Shown: positions 32,099 to 43,644 of the stretch, piece after piece
Numbering within the stretch: position 1 is the first letter of the stretch
Layout: each line of letters begins with the position of its first letter
The notes under the pieces: model-generated
What the model was told of the DNA's origin: nothing
The model's input: only the letters and a program-made list of their open reading frames with translations
The model's database searches: none
DNA from: Ectobius pallidus
Lineage: Eukaryota > Arthropoda > Insecta > Blattodea > Ectobiidae
DNA length: 64,000 nucleotides
Direction of reading: 5' to 3'
NCBI GenBank assembly: GCA_964059195.1
Contig: CAXKWD010000006.1
Location: 13,942,530 to 14,006,529 of the forward strand
Program-made: the position numbers and the translations under genes

Positions 32099-32795
32099 GG
32101 GGGGACATAACAGCTTTTGGTGAAGTTCATAGGTGAGAAATAAGTTAAATTCATTTTTTTTCTGCAGTGAATTGTTCTGTAACCTTATAATCTGGCATGT
32201 TCTTTACTGACTACCTCAACAATTACATACTAGGCTGTTTTCATAATTAATTAAACTGTTACATTTATAGGTAATTATCGTTACAAAATGGCAGCCACGT
32301 TTCATGCACTAAAATGCCGTTTCCCTGATAATTTCCACAAATGGCAATATTTTTGAGTGATTCTTTTTTCTATATATTTGCAAACATTATACGAATATCA
32401 TCTACAATCTTTGGAATATCGGCAGTATACATATTTAAAAAAAAATATATTTTTTTAATCTTCTTTTTCATTAAAATATATACATTTAAAATTAAACTAT
32501 TAATGTTAAATAAATGATTGTAGATAGTATTATTCATGTGATATTAACAAATACACAGAAAAATAATCACTCATATCGAAGTTATCGAGCAAACGGCATT
32601 TCAGTGCATGAAACGATAATTAGCTGTAACTGCAATAGTTTGCTTAATTTTGAAAATAGAATACAATTTCAGAAGTAGTCAATAAGGAGTATATTAGATT
32701 GCAAGGTTGTAGAACAATTCATTGCTGAGAAAAAAATAATAATGAAATTCACCTACTTCTCACCTAAGAATTTCACCCAAAGCTGTATGTCCCCC
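32099..32795. mobile_element. Foldback element, GGGGGGACATACAGC family, copy 2
   Basis: The left tip GGGGGGACATAACAGCTTTT and the right tip ...AAAGCTGTATGTCCCCC are inverted. The arms share CAAAATGGCAGCCACGTTTC-type core sequence. TAA precedes the left tip and TTAA follows the right tip. Confidence 0.8.
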
Positions 32796-33101
32796 TTAAT
32801 GAAGAGACATATTCACACCACAAAAATATTTAAATATTAAGGATCTTGTTCCCTAATGCATTTACTGTATTTTGTTTTGAAGCAGTCCAAAACTTTCCTC
32901 CTCAAAGGATTCAGTTAAACTCTTTAAATAACAGAACCAATGAAAGGAATGTAGGGGACGCCGGACATATGAATACCAGGAAGAGTGAGTATGCAGGGGC
33001 GTCACCAGGAATTTTATTAAAAGGGGGGGGGGGAGCAACTCAACATAATTCTAAACACAAATATTCTTACTTATGAGGCTAAACTATACATTAGTCTATA
33101 A

Positions 33102-33778
33102 CAGTGGTCGCCAAACTTACGAAGCTTCTGAGCTACCGTACCGTTTTAAAATCCTACTATGAGCTACCAACCAAAAGAACTACCAACTTTAAAAAAATCT
33201 TACATTTGTTTATAGCCTAAAGATGAAATAAATTTTAATTAAACTGTATATAACAAAAAGAAATTGAAATGGAATTGTACATAAGAAAGAAATTGAAGCG
33301 TAGTTAGTAATAAATTAATGTACGGGCAGAATTTTTTTATTACACTTTTTAACTTCAATGAGAAGGATGGAACTCTATTTTGTCATCAACAAGTTTTTTA
33401 ATGTTGGGAGAGTAGGTAGTGGCTGCCATTCGGATACAGTTGTCCAATTATTCATCAGTGAGTCTGTTTCTGTACTTATTTTTAATAAATTTCATACTGG
33501 AAAAAGAAACCTCACACAGATATGTAGAGCTGAACATTGCCTTCACTTTGAGAGCAACTTGGACCAAAATTGGATATTTTTCTTTAGGAACAAGAGGCCA
33601 AATATTTTCAGCGCTTGAAGAAAGCAATTTTACAGATAAATCATTTTGAAAATCAATCAGTTCCAACTCCACTGCAACACTGTCTTCTTCAAAATCAAAA
33701 TTCTCCATGACACAAGTAGAGAACTCTTGACGCGATCTACCGAAAATGTCCCTGCGATCGACGGCTTGGCGATCACTG
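33102..33778. mobile_element. hAT element remnant with transposase C-terminus
   Basis: The tips CAGTGGTCGCCAAACTTACG and, inverted, CAGTGATCGCCAAGCCGTCG are flanked by the exact 8-bp duplication GTCTATAA (33094-33101 and 33779-33786). Between them a minus-strand frame encodes the end of a hAT transposase. The element is a deletion derivative of a hAT transposon. Confidence 0.88.
33448..33708 (-). pseudogene. hAT transposase C-terminal (dimerisation) region
   Basis: The 86-codon frame contains YPILVQVALKVKAMFSSTYL, then CEVSFSSMKFIKNKYRNRLT and DE. This is the conserved hAT C-terminal dimerisation motif (a lallvlslpgSTasCErsFS...K..RnrL pattern) as seen in ZBED5/FAM200-type hAT proteins. The catalytic core and BED finger are missing. 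It lies wholly within the TIRs at 33102-33778. There is no sign of host domestication. Confidence 0.7.
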
Positions 33779-34579
33779 GTCTATAACATTAAGATTTAAT
33801 TTGCTATTGTGAACAATATTAATTATTATTACGGCAACTGTACCGCAAGTTTAATTCTCAACGAGGTTAATCCAAATTCAGGTGATAAGTTATGAGGCAA
33901 GTATCAGTACTTTATCACCTGAAAAAAATTGTAATTTCTAAATACAATAATAAAGTTAAAAAAAAGTAAATTAAAATTCACAGTTTCCCAGTTTTGAATA
34001 CCAGCTAAATTTGACGAGACTGCAGTGTTTTTAAATTAACAGATTCTGATTGAAAGATTATAATAAATACAATGATGCGGTTGCAATGAATTGTGTACTT
34101 GCTAAACTCTTTATAAAATAAATGTAATTACCAGAATAATGGTAAGTGAAGCATAAAAGTGTGTCTAGTCAAATCATATAGTCAAATAAATTTGTTATAG
34201 TTGCTTCACTGTGTAAGTTCCACAAAATCTATTCAGTATAAAATATTAATATTTTTTATTCCCCCTGCAACAACTTTAGGTTGACAGAGACAAAGAGTAG
34301 GCCTAACAAAAAAATTAGTGAGGCTATAAGGTATTTCAGAGGGGGACATCTGCTCCCCCTTGCCCCCCCCCCCCCATGCTGACGGCCATGACTATATGCG
34401 ACAAATTATCAAGCATCTTAGATAGCTTTTCTCATTAATAAAGAAAGGGATTACTGCCTGGTTTGACTTTAATAAATGCATATTTTGATATTATTGCCTA
34501 TTTTCGGTATTTTAAGTGCCTTTTTGCCTGTCTATTTTAGCCAAAATAAATGCCTCAACTTCCGGGCTCGATTTATGAT

Positions 34580-35555
34580 TAATGGTGTAGCCTAGCTGAA
34601 TCATCTGTGTAATCTTTTAGACTATTTTGGATCTTTTCCATCCAAGATTTTATAATTGAAGTGCCATTTCCTTTAGGTTTATTATGTATGATGCTCTTTT
34701 CTCAACTTAGGGCTACTATTTGTGCTTTTATTCTTAATAGTTGTGCTGTATAGTACTTTCATGGTTTTTCAAGCTAATTATTTCTAAATTAGATGGGCGT
34801 TGAAGCTCCAGATGCCAACAACACGAAAGAGTAAGGATATATTAATAATAATAATTTTACTGTCATTAAACTTACAAAAAAGCAATAGACAAAGTCAGAT
34901 TTACATACAAATAAGTAAATTACATAAAAATACTATACACAAAAATAATTCTAATAAGATAAAAATTATGAATATCAAAAAATAATGGAATTGGTACTAA
35001 ATTTAAAGAACTCTTCTAAAGAATAAAATTGATGATCAACCAACCAGTCATAGAGCCTATTTTTACATTTCTTCGCTGGATAATTTAACACATTACTTGA
35101 TAACGTATTATAGCATTTCATTTAAACTACATGATAACTTTTAAGGGACTTGGATAGCCTATAAAAAGGCTTTCTTGTGTTGTGAGAATGCAAAATCCCG
35201 TCTAAGTTGCTTGCGCATGGGTAATATAGGCCTAAAACCAAGTTTAAATTTCATCGGTACCAGCTGAACGAGATTGTCCAGGCAAGTGTAATATAGATAT
35301 GTGTTATATATAAAAAAGGGTTGACTTAGGTCGATATTGCATTGCCCGCTTCCTACAACTCTCCCCTTTGCAGAGGGGACGGCATGGTCAGTTGATCCAG
35401 CATTGACGTTAGTGAAAGAATCGGTCTTGTAAGATAAGTTCCTGTACTAGGACTTGTTTATATGATAAGGTCATAACTCTTAACTTTTCTTGGGGAGTAA
35501 GATGTTGGGTTGAATATATGCTACCAGGCTCATCCATTCCAACGAAAATGCTTTT
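34580..35555. other. Intronic/intergenic stretch, no feature recognised
   Basis: AT-rich. Short frames on both strands lack domains. Confidence 0.4.
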
Positions 35556-35559
35556 TCAG

Positions 35560-36220
35560 AGCGGGAGATTTAAGTGAGAAATAGGTGAACTTCATTTTTT
35601 TCCCTCAGCAATAAATTGCTCTACAATCTTGCAATCTGACATAACTTTTATTGACTACTTCTACAATTGCATACTATTTTCAAAATTAATCAAACTATTA
35701 CAGTTACGGGTAATTATCTTTACAAAATGGCAGCCACGTTTTATGTACTGAAATGCCGTTTCCTTTATAACTTCCGCAAATGTCAATATTTTTGAGTGAT
35801 TTTTCTGTGTATTTGTTAATTTCAATAATTCGTTTAACATTGTTAATTTATTTTTTTAAATAAAAAATATTTTAATGAAAAATAAAAAATATATATTTTT
35901 TAATATTTATACTGTAGATATTCCAATGATTGTAGTTGATGTTCATATGATACTTGTTCATACAAGGTAGATAGAAAAAAGAATCCCTAAAAAATACTGC
36001 CATTTGTAGAAACTATGGCGGAAACGGCATTTTAGTGCACGAAACGTGGCTGCCATTTTGCAACCATAGTTGACTTGTAACTTTAACAATTTGATTATTG
36101 AAAATAGTATGCAATTATTGTAGAAGTAGTCGGTAAAGAGATTGGAGAGTAATTCATTGCCGACGAAAAAGATAATGAAATTCACCTATTTCTCTTATGA
36201 CTTTCACCGAAAGCTGTAAG
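35560..36220. mobile_element. Foldback element, GGGGGGACATACAGC family, copy 3 (degraded tips)
   Basis: The inverted arms share GAGAAATAGGTGAACTTCAT (left) with AATGAAATTCACCTATTTCT (right), and the core ACAAAATGGCAGCCACGTTT with ACGTGGCTGCCATTTTG. The outer GGGGGGACAT tip is lost on the left. On the right AAAGCTGTAAGTTTC remains. Confidence 0.7.
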
Positions 36221-38197
36221 TTTCTTTGCTTTTCATCTTGTCTGGAACGTAATTCAGTGAAAGGAAACTAATTTTGAATTACCGGTAGCCTATATCAGAT
36301 GTAGATTCTTGTAAAAGGTTCAGTTAGGAACATTTCATTTTTAATGAAATCAGGTAAACTATAACAGAGTGCTAGATGCAGTTAATAGGCCATATAAAAA
36401 AAAAGCTATCAAGTTTTAAACCACGGTTTCTTGAGAAAGTTTGATGAGCATACGTGAAAGAATAACTGGAATAACTAGAATAATTCAATTCCTGGCGTCA
36501 ATAATAATCCTTTATTTTTGCAAAAAACATTCGAAAGCCTATAAACACGCAGTAAAAATCCTTTTCAAACCTTATTGTAGAAGGGTAGGAGGGTAAAAAC
36601 TAAAAAAACTAAAAAGTAAAATCGATCTCTTTGGAATTTTTCCTTAGCTAAAGATACGAGTTTGCAAAATGTCAAGTTTCTAGCGCAGGTGATGAGTGTT
36701 AGTAAACATCCATGTTCAAGAGTGGATGATCTGGGCTGTCGTAGGTGTGAATCACGTCACGGCTATCCAGCTAGTTTTTTCATACTTATTGGGAAGCTAG
36801 AAACACCAAATTTTGCAAGCCTATGACTGTTGTATGTGTCAATATTCCTGCCAAATTTCATGATTGGAGCTGCCTTACAAGTGTCAAAAATTACATAATG
36901 TGAGGAAAATATACGAAACCTACTTGAAATCAAAAGATCTAACTCAATCTAAAGTATGAGGGTTGAATTTTCCCGTCCGAAACTAATATATACCATTTCA
37001 GTGATAAAAACTGGTAAATACCGGGCAAAAATGGGAAAAACTTGAAAACATGATAACTTATGTTAACAAATTCCAACTTTATGGATTATATTTTTATTCC
37101 AAAACATTTCCATGCAATTTCTTGAGAAATAGTTTTAAAACAAATTTCGTAATTATAAGTTAATCCAATATTATCAAGTTTTATGATTCCATTTTGTAAT
37201 AAATAAGCCTTCAGAAATATTTACTGTTATCATAGCCTACTTTTTATTATTTTATTTTTCATCTGCTATTATTAGTAGTATGTCACCTTCTGTGTGGTGC
37301 AAGAATCTTACAAAAAAAGTGGAATTGAATAAACTTTCAAAGATGTTGTGCATCATCCGCATCTTTGGAGTGTATTTTTTTCCAGATTTATCATTTATTC
37401 ATAACAAAATTAAAAACAGCTTCAAAATGAGTGTTTTGTTATATGATGTTGAAGTCCAAAATGGAAACTGAAACTTTAGATTGGTAAATGTTTAGAAATT
37501 CCACTACTGTATTTTTAATTACGTTGTGTACTTTAATTTTGGAGTTATTTCACATTTAATGTCATACTTCAAGTAATGCAGGACGCTATATGAAGTACAA
37601 CTTTTTATATCCTTCGGGGATGCGATGTGATGTAACGATATTCTCTTCATTTTTACAACCTATTTATGTGAAGAGGATGTCATATTTATATTATACCAAG
37701 AGGCAACATTTTATTCCTACAGAGGAAGTTATGTGAGTTACACATCAGATTTTTTTCATGTTCAGAGCTTTCAAATACCTTTTGTTTGATTTTTCATTGC
37801 CACCCTAAAGTGACCACCCTAGAATTATCAACAGCGGTCAACTGTTTATAGAATAGTCATTTGTCTACTGCCACGGAGAAGTTGAATTTTGCATTTATGG
37901 ACCCCGTATTCTGCCTTATTTGTAAGTCAAACTACATCTTCAAAGTGCATTACTGTAACAAACCAAAGTTAATAATTTCGCCTGGAAAGTGCTCGTACTC
38001 TCATCTACTGTAACTGTAGACAACTAAAAACAGCCTGAGAAAGGAAAGGTATTCACTAGGTCAGTTAAGATTATATTCACATTGCAATGCAGGCCTACTA
38101 ATATTTTTAAACCCATACATATTCCTAATAGAAAATCACAGTTAAACCGAAATTCAGGTCTGAGACACTTCTTAGTATCTAAACACAATAGCAACAA
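36221..38197. other. Stretch without recognised gene
   Basis: No TIR pair, exon or named repeat was recognised. A GAGGAAGTTATGTGAGTTAC segment near 37722 also occurs near 48249 and, in part, at 8448, so some dispersed repeat is present. Confidence 0.35.
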
Positions 38198-38943
38198 TCT
38201 CTCTGCATATAATAGGCTTTGTCCTGACTGAGTGACTGACAGAGAATCAACGTAGAGCCTAAACTATATTAGATAAGAGGCTTGGAATTTTGACAGTACC
38301 TTCGTTTCATAATATAAGTGCTCACTAAGAAAGGATTTTAGAAAATTTCTTTTTTAAATGCCAAAAATCAAATGTTTTAGAGGAATTATCAGATCCAAAT
38401 CAAATTCCATGTACAGTTCTCATGACAGTGTATTGTCGGCAGTGGTCACAGGTAGCTTTGGAAATAAATGATACGGGACTTGGACAAATTAGAGAAGCTA
38501 ACAATATAATTCACTGGTGTAAATAAATAATGAAATCCACGAAAATAATGCACAATGTGATGCCTCTACCCTGGATATAGAGAATACCATTTTCTCACTT
38601 CACATTTTTATGTAGAATAAGAGTTCGCATTGCAGGGACAGTATTTTCAGTTGTTTCAGTCTAAGTGTGTGCCAACGAGTATGCCACATCAGAAATCTCT
38701 AAAAAATTCTATTCCCTGATATGTTATTCATAACTGTAGGCTTTGTATTTTTAGTTGAGAAGTATGGATGTTTATCATAGGCCCTAAGCATCTAATAGGA
38801 GACGAAATAAGATGGAACATTTATGTAAAAACGATGTCAGTGTTAATAATGTTTTAATTATTTTTCTGTTAAATAAATAATTTAAACAAAACATCTAGCA
38901 GTTGAGTAAATATTCGCGGGCGAAGTCGCGAGAAACCTGCTAG
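38198..38943 (+). mobile_element. Non-autonomous Helitron, 746 bp
   Basis: It starts TCTCTCTGCATATAATAGGC after an A, and ends in a hairpin (CGCGGGCGAAGTCGCG) followed by GAGAAACCTGCTAG and then T. This fits Helitron 5' TC, 3' hairpin plus CTAG, and A/T target. The segment after the 5' end (GACTGACAGAGAATCAACGT) matches the 5' ends of 7984-8821 and 44093-44551. There is no coding content. Confidence 0.75.
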
Positions 38944-39150
38944 TAATAGTATATTGCGGTAACCTATAAGGGTGGTAGGCCTAAGTGTGTTTTAATAGAA
39001 TAGACGAAAAAAGTGAGAAAAACGAGACGAAGTATAATTGTTTATACTTCCGAGATTGTTATACGCTTCACATACGTGAATCGCATACTGTTACCTCGAT
39101 GTAACGCGGCCGAGTATACCCCGCTACAAAAGAGAGAAAAAAATTGCGAA

Positions 39151-39217
39151 GAGGCACAAGGGATCGAACCTGGAGAGTCCATATTCACCAACGCTAAACA
39201 CGAGACCACGTTGGCGG
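39151..39217 (-). repeat. tRNA-like SINE head
   Basis: On the minus strand a B-box-like GGTTCGATCCC and an upstream TGGTCTCGTGTTTAGCGTTG region are spaced as in a tRNA-derived promoter. The folding was not examined in full, and it may be a degraded SINE rather than a gene. Confidence 0.4.
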
Positions 39218-39350
39218 TCGTTAATGTACCCTATATATTTATGTAGTACGGCCAAATTTGTTGTGAAAGATAGATTTGTAGGTATTTTTAAACTGGGGAT
39301 GCTTTGATCTGTTGGTGGCAACAGAAAGTAAACTACTTCTCACCTCAACC

Positions 39351-39530
39351 GAGCGGGTGGCCGAGATGCTAACGTCTTGGACTGGCATTCCGGCGCTCCC
39401 ACGTTCAAATCACGTGGGTGGCTAATTTGACAAGGGTTTTTTCATGCTTTTCCCAGTAGTAAAGGCAAATGCCGAATTGAATGACTCATCCTCACTATTT
39501 ATCCTGTAATATTAATATTTCAATTATTTT
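39351..39530 (+). mobile_element. SINE with tRNA-like head
   Basis: The head (about 39352-39425) contains GCGGGTGGCCGAGATGCTAA and GTTCAAATCACGTGGGT, giving A- and B-box-like elements. The TGGCCGAG wording resembles long-variable-arm (Ser/Leu-type) tRNAs. The body TTTTTTCATGCTTTTCCCAG, then GGCAAATGCCGAATTGA, resembles the body of common insect SINEs. Confidence 0.5.
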
Positions 39531-39548
39531 CATCTTCCTACTTAGCTG

Positions 39549-39849
39549 CATAGGCGTACCGAGGGGGGGGTTTGAACCCCCCCCCATTGATTAAAAAAAG
39601 GAAAATTGTATAATTTTTTTAAGTCTGTCCATAAATTACTTAATACAAGTATAAAGCGTGGGAAGCTTAAAACTCGTTATTTTGCGTCTTAATTTTTAAA
39701 ATTTTCCGGGGGAGGACCCTCGGAAGCTTAAAACTCGTTATTTTGCATCTTAAACCCCCGGACCCCCCTCTCCCTGGGGGGTATTCCATACCCCCCAGAC
39801 CCCGCGGATGTTATAACCCCCCCATATGGTCGGCCTGGTTACGCCTATG
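39549..39849. mobile_element. MITE with G/C runs, hAT-like, 301 bp
   Basis: It starts CATAGGCGTACCGAGG and, inverted, ends CATAGGCGTAACCAGG. It is flanked by the exact 8-bp duplication CTTAGCTG (39541-39548 and 39850-39857). It contains two copies of GGAAGCTTAAAACTCGTTAT (about 39661 and 39722) and several G and C runs. A right-end fragment is at 3300-3345. Confidence 0.85.
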
Positions 39850-40003
39850 CTTAGCTGCATAATTTGTTTTTAGGTTACAATGTCCACCTATGCTCAGTAT
39901 ATAAGAAACCGTATTAACCTATTAATAAGTTTGTCATAAGAAGTGACTAGTTAGTCAACAGTAAGTTAGTCATAAGAATTTTTAGTAGGCCTATGCTTAT
40001 GAC

Positions 40004-40684
40004 TAGGGCAAGGCATTTGATGGTTTTGTATATTTTTTTATATGAAGGTTAAAAGAATGCTCGAATTTATATAAATGTGGATCATGAAATAATTGATCAA
40101 ATAAGGGCAATTTGTTTTAGCATTTTTGTGCATTATTTTGCATTTTTCGACATTTTCAAGAGATAGGTCTTTTTTGGCAATTTTTATGTCATTTTAGGAA
40201 TATTAAGGTTATTTTCGGCACTTTAGGTCATGTTTCATTGTAGGTAGAGAGGAACTTTTCCATGTACAAATCGTTACTTTCAGACAATAGGCAATCGTTT
40301 TTATTTGAGAATCTCCGCCAAGTTTTCATAGTTCATTTTAATTCAGGTTTATTGTAAACACCATAGAGCAGTTTGTCCTGTAGCAATAATTTTTTTCTTT
40401 CTTTTTAAATGGCTCATATTTGCTAGGGGCAATTTGATAGGCAATACAGTTCAGAAAGAATTTATTTTTTGCTAGATGTCCAAGTATTATAAATTTACGT
40501 GATTTATTTAGTAACAAAATAAGCGTGTTTTATATCGTAAATTCATATGTAATTCACTGTCATCCATTAAATGCTTTTAGCAATTTATTAACTTACGGTA
40601 CTTAAAAAAACTAACCTTGAGTAATAGTGGTAAATTTATTTTGCATTTTTTCAATATTTTATGGTCATTAAAAGCCCTGCCCTA
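40004..40684. mobile_element. Non-autonomous hAT-like element, first of a pair
   Basis: The left tip is TAGGGCAAGGCATTTGATGG. The right end is ...CATTAAAAGCCCTGCCCTA. It is flanked by CTTATGAC on both sides (39996-40003 and 40685-40692). The interior has GGTCATTTT-like and GCATTTTT repeats and no transposase. Confidence 0.88.
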
Positions 40685-40692
40685 CTTATGAC

Positions 40693-41349
40693 TAGGGACC
40701 GGATTCTTAGGTTTTTACCTATTTTTTCCCTTGCTTCCAAAACAAAAAGCGCTCATACACTTTTTCGAATCATGTCCATAGGATTCACCCACATTAATTC
40801 TGTGACACCTAAAAATACCTAAATGGGGTATAAAAACCTAGATATACCTAAACGGGATATAAAACCTAAAGTATCTAATTTAGGCTACTTTTTTTGTCTT
40901 TTTTGTTTGTCAGTTGAGAAATCGATATTTTGCGGAGAGACAATAATTATTTTTGTCGGGTTGAAATTAATACCACCAGCGTTTCGTTCAACCCATTGTC
41001 GTCTAGGATGGACTGTATCAAGAGAGGAAGTGTAGAGTACCGGCGTATTCCTTGTAAAATATTTGTAAGAACAACCACTGTAGCCGTGTATGAACAAGGA
41101 TATATATTTCTGTGTTTTAAAGGGTTTGTTTGCCTTAACCTTTAGTACTGTCTTGTTATTCACACTGAGTGGTCACACTGTTTTAAGAAGACGTGTTTTA
41201 TGTATTGAATCCTATGCAGCACATTCAAATTCATTAAACCAATTATTCTACCCGAAAACGATATTTTGGACAAAAAACCTAAAAAAAACTATTTCACCTA
41301 ATGGAAAACCTAAAACAGTGTTTTTAAAAACCCAAAAATCCGGTCCCTA
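40693..41349. mobile_element. Non-autonomous hAT-like element, second of a pair
   Basis: The left tip is TAGGGACCGGATTCTTAGGT. The right end is ...CAAAAATCCGGTCCCTA. It is flanked by CTTATGAC at 40685-40692 and 41350-41357. It shares the middle duplication with the element at 40004-40684. The short frames inside show no domain. Confidence 0.88.
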
Positions 41350-41499
41350 CTTATGACTAACTTATTGTACGCACACAAATTTTTTATATATTTAGACTAG
41401 TAGCTTATGCTACTTATATTTGTAAACTGTAAAAGATGTTAATACTGTTTCTTGAATACTGAGCATGAGTGGACATTGTAACCTAAAAACAAAATATTA

Positions 41500-42075
41500 A
41501 TATCAATTGATATTTACTGACGCCAAAAACTCACCAACAATAGAAAATAGTTGAGCATCACTAGTGCATGGTCCACTGGTGTACACACAGAACCTAAACT
41601 CCTGATAAGACCACGAAGCTTAAATGAGCATAAATAATGCTGAATAAAAACAAAGACGGTAAATAAATAAAAGTTCTCACCGGATAACTGTAACACTTTG
41701 CTATCCGCGATTTCTGTCAGCATTGTAACCATGCAGACTCTACCGGACTTTTTCTTCTGTACATTGCATCGGCCAGTGAAACTAGCTGCCAACTAATGAG
41801 GCTATTTAATAGGCCCATAATCAATATTATAATTTTCATGTAATAATCCATTATCACATTACCACTTTCCGACCTAATCAAACATGAGGTTTATTATTTA
41901 GTACCATACAGTAATAATAATAAACATACTGCTGGGGCAGCTTTGATAATATGGGCGTATTTGATGCATTAAAATCATTTGATTAAAATCAAGTCTGCAT
42001 GTTGAAACTATGTTAGCTAGTGAGGTAGAAAAAAATAATACTTCATAAACAGTGGTTGAAGTTCATGAAGATAAA
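41500..42075. other. Stretch without recognised feature
   Basis: AT-rich. A 92-codon minus-strand frame (41514-41792) has no recognisable domain. Confidence 0.35.
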
Positions 42076-42079
42076 TTAA

Positions 42080-42375
42080 GGGGGGACATACAGCTTTTGG
42101 TGAAATACACTAAATGAGAAATGGGTGAATTTCATTTTTTTCCCCTCAGCAATGAATTGCTATACAATCTTGTAATCTGACATACTCTTTATTGACTATT
42201 TCTACAATTACATATTATTTTCAAAATTGATCAAAATGTTACAGTTATGGGTAATTATCGTTACAAAATAGCAGTCACGTTTCGTGCACTAAAATTCCGT
42301 TTCCGGATAATTTCCACAAATGGCAATATTTTTGAGTGATTCTTTTTTCTATCTATATGCAAACATATGAAACGT
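42080..42375 (+). mobile_element. Half of a foldback element, GGGGGGACATACAGC family, copy 4
   Basis: The left arm only: GGGGGGACATACAGCTTTTG preceded by TTAA, continuing through GCAGTCACGTTTCGTGCACT to CTATATGCAAACAT. The mirrored arm is missing. Confidence 0.7.
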
Positions 42376-43640
42376 CTACAGTATAAGAATTACCTTTGGT
42401 AACTGAAATGTTTTCTTCGTGAAAGAAAATTAGTTAATTATTTTGTTAGCCACTGAAAAATAAAACAACAATTTTAAAATATTAATTTTCTTGATTTCCT
42501 AGATTTTATGTATAAAAATGTTACACTCGTTACATAATATGTAAAATATGTAAAATGAAACCCAACCATAATCATATTAGAACCTCAAATAGGCCATATT
42601 TTTCATTTTTAGTAGTCTACAAGTAAGGGAATAGAATATGTAATTACATAAGAATCTGGGCCATAAGTCCATAATACACATTTCATACTAGAAGTTTTAT
42701 GTCGCTAAGATATCCCGTGTAAATCAATCGTTGCCGTTATTCTCTTCTATAATAATAATTGATAGAAATGGTGAATAACTACCTAAAGTCCTCTGAATTT
42801 ATGCTAAATGCTTGAGAATCTTTCGATGTAATTTTCTTATCCCACGCTGAAGAACAGTCCCTTACAGTCTCACCACGTTCTGTGTCGGATGTAATTAATA
42901 TTTCGCAATAGAAACACTTCATGTGCTTTAGTTGTTTTGTTTTTTGTTTCTTCATTACTTTGTCTTTAGGAAGTTCGTGAGTTCCCCGACGTTTGTAACA
43001 GCTGTGCTACTAAAATAACAATTAGGGCTTTTTGAAGTGTTCTTATTAACTTGTGATTTTGTTTACATAAAATAACAGGCCATTGTACAGCCTACTCTTG
43101 GCAGGCACAGGCGGTAGATTTGTTTTTAACTCCAGTTAGTATGGATAAAAATTACACAAATCTATGAACAAGAATTGAGTGCTGTATTAGTTTTCCATAA
43201 AAGAAACCTAATACGCCTGAAAGTCAATCTTTGAACCCCTAATTGGGCCAGGATTGATTTAAAAAATGCACTGTGTGGATTCCGATTGTTCTTGTGCATC
43301 GATTGGCTTTCTAAGTTATTCTGTATTAATCCATGTTTAACAACATTTGTTGTGGTTTTACTTGTGAAAATCATGTTAGCGTAGATAATTTTGCTTATTT
43401 AATCAATTTCAGAAAAGGAAAATAAATAACTTAGTGTATCAATAAGTAGGTATGCAGGGTTATATTATATTTAAGTTATTTAGGTCTATATTTTTAAAGA
43501 GAGAAAAGATATTAACCCTAAACTTAGACAAGGTTTACCATGAAGGAACAGCCAATGAATCTGTAAAAAAAATAATAGATTAATAGGAAAGTATAGGCCT
43601 ACAGTAACTTATTACTGAGACCACACGATTTTGTTTCCGT
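42376..43640. other. Stretch without recognised feature
   Basis: No exon, TIR pair or known repeat was recognised. Confidence 0.35.
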
Positions 43641-43644
43641 TTAG

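Larger units (their letters stand above)
32992..34391. mobile_element. Possible hAT-like element with G-run ends, containing 33102-33778
   Basis: The left sequence CAGGGGCGTCACCAGGAATT, followed by a G-run, is loosely mirrored at the right by CCCCCTTGCC, a C-run and ATGCTGACGGCCATG. Such C/G-run ends near GGCGTNNC tips recur at 39549 and 47183. The flanking duplication is not convincing. Confidence 0.4.
31818..34571. mobile_element. Possible outer hAT-like element holding several insertions
   Basis: The left end TACGGGCCCTGAAGTTAGGG and the inverted right end TCGAGCCCGGAAGTTGAGGC resemble the TAGGGCTCGGAAGTT family (15388-16006). CCTATTTT motifs characteristic of these elements lie just inside both ends (31925-32010 and 34480-34560). 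The flanks ACTATGAG and TTTATGAT agree at five of eight bases. It would contain 32099-32795 and 32992-34391. Confidence 0.4.
39861..41495. mobile_element. Foldback element hosting two hAT insertions
   Basis: The left arm TTTTTAGGTTACAATGTCCA with CCTATGCTCAGTAT is mirrored at the right by ATACTGAGCATGAGTGGACA, then TTGTAACCTAAAAACAAA. Without the insertions it would be about 280 bp. A paralogue at 51537-52022 shares CCACCTATGCTCAGTAT and the CTTATGACTAA region. Confidence 0.75.
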
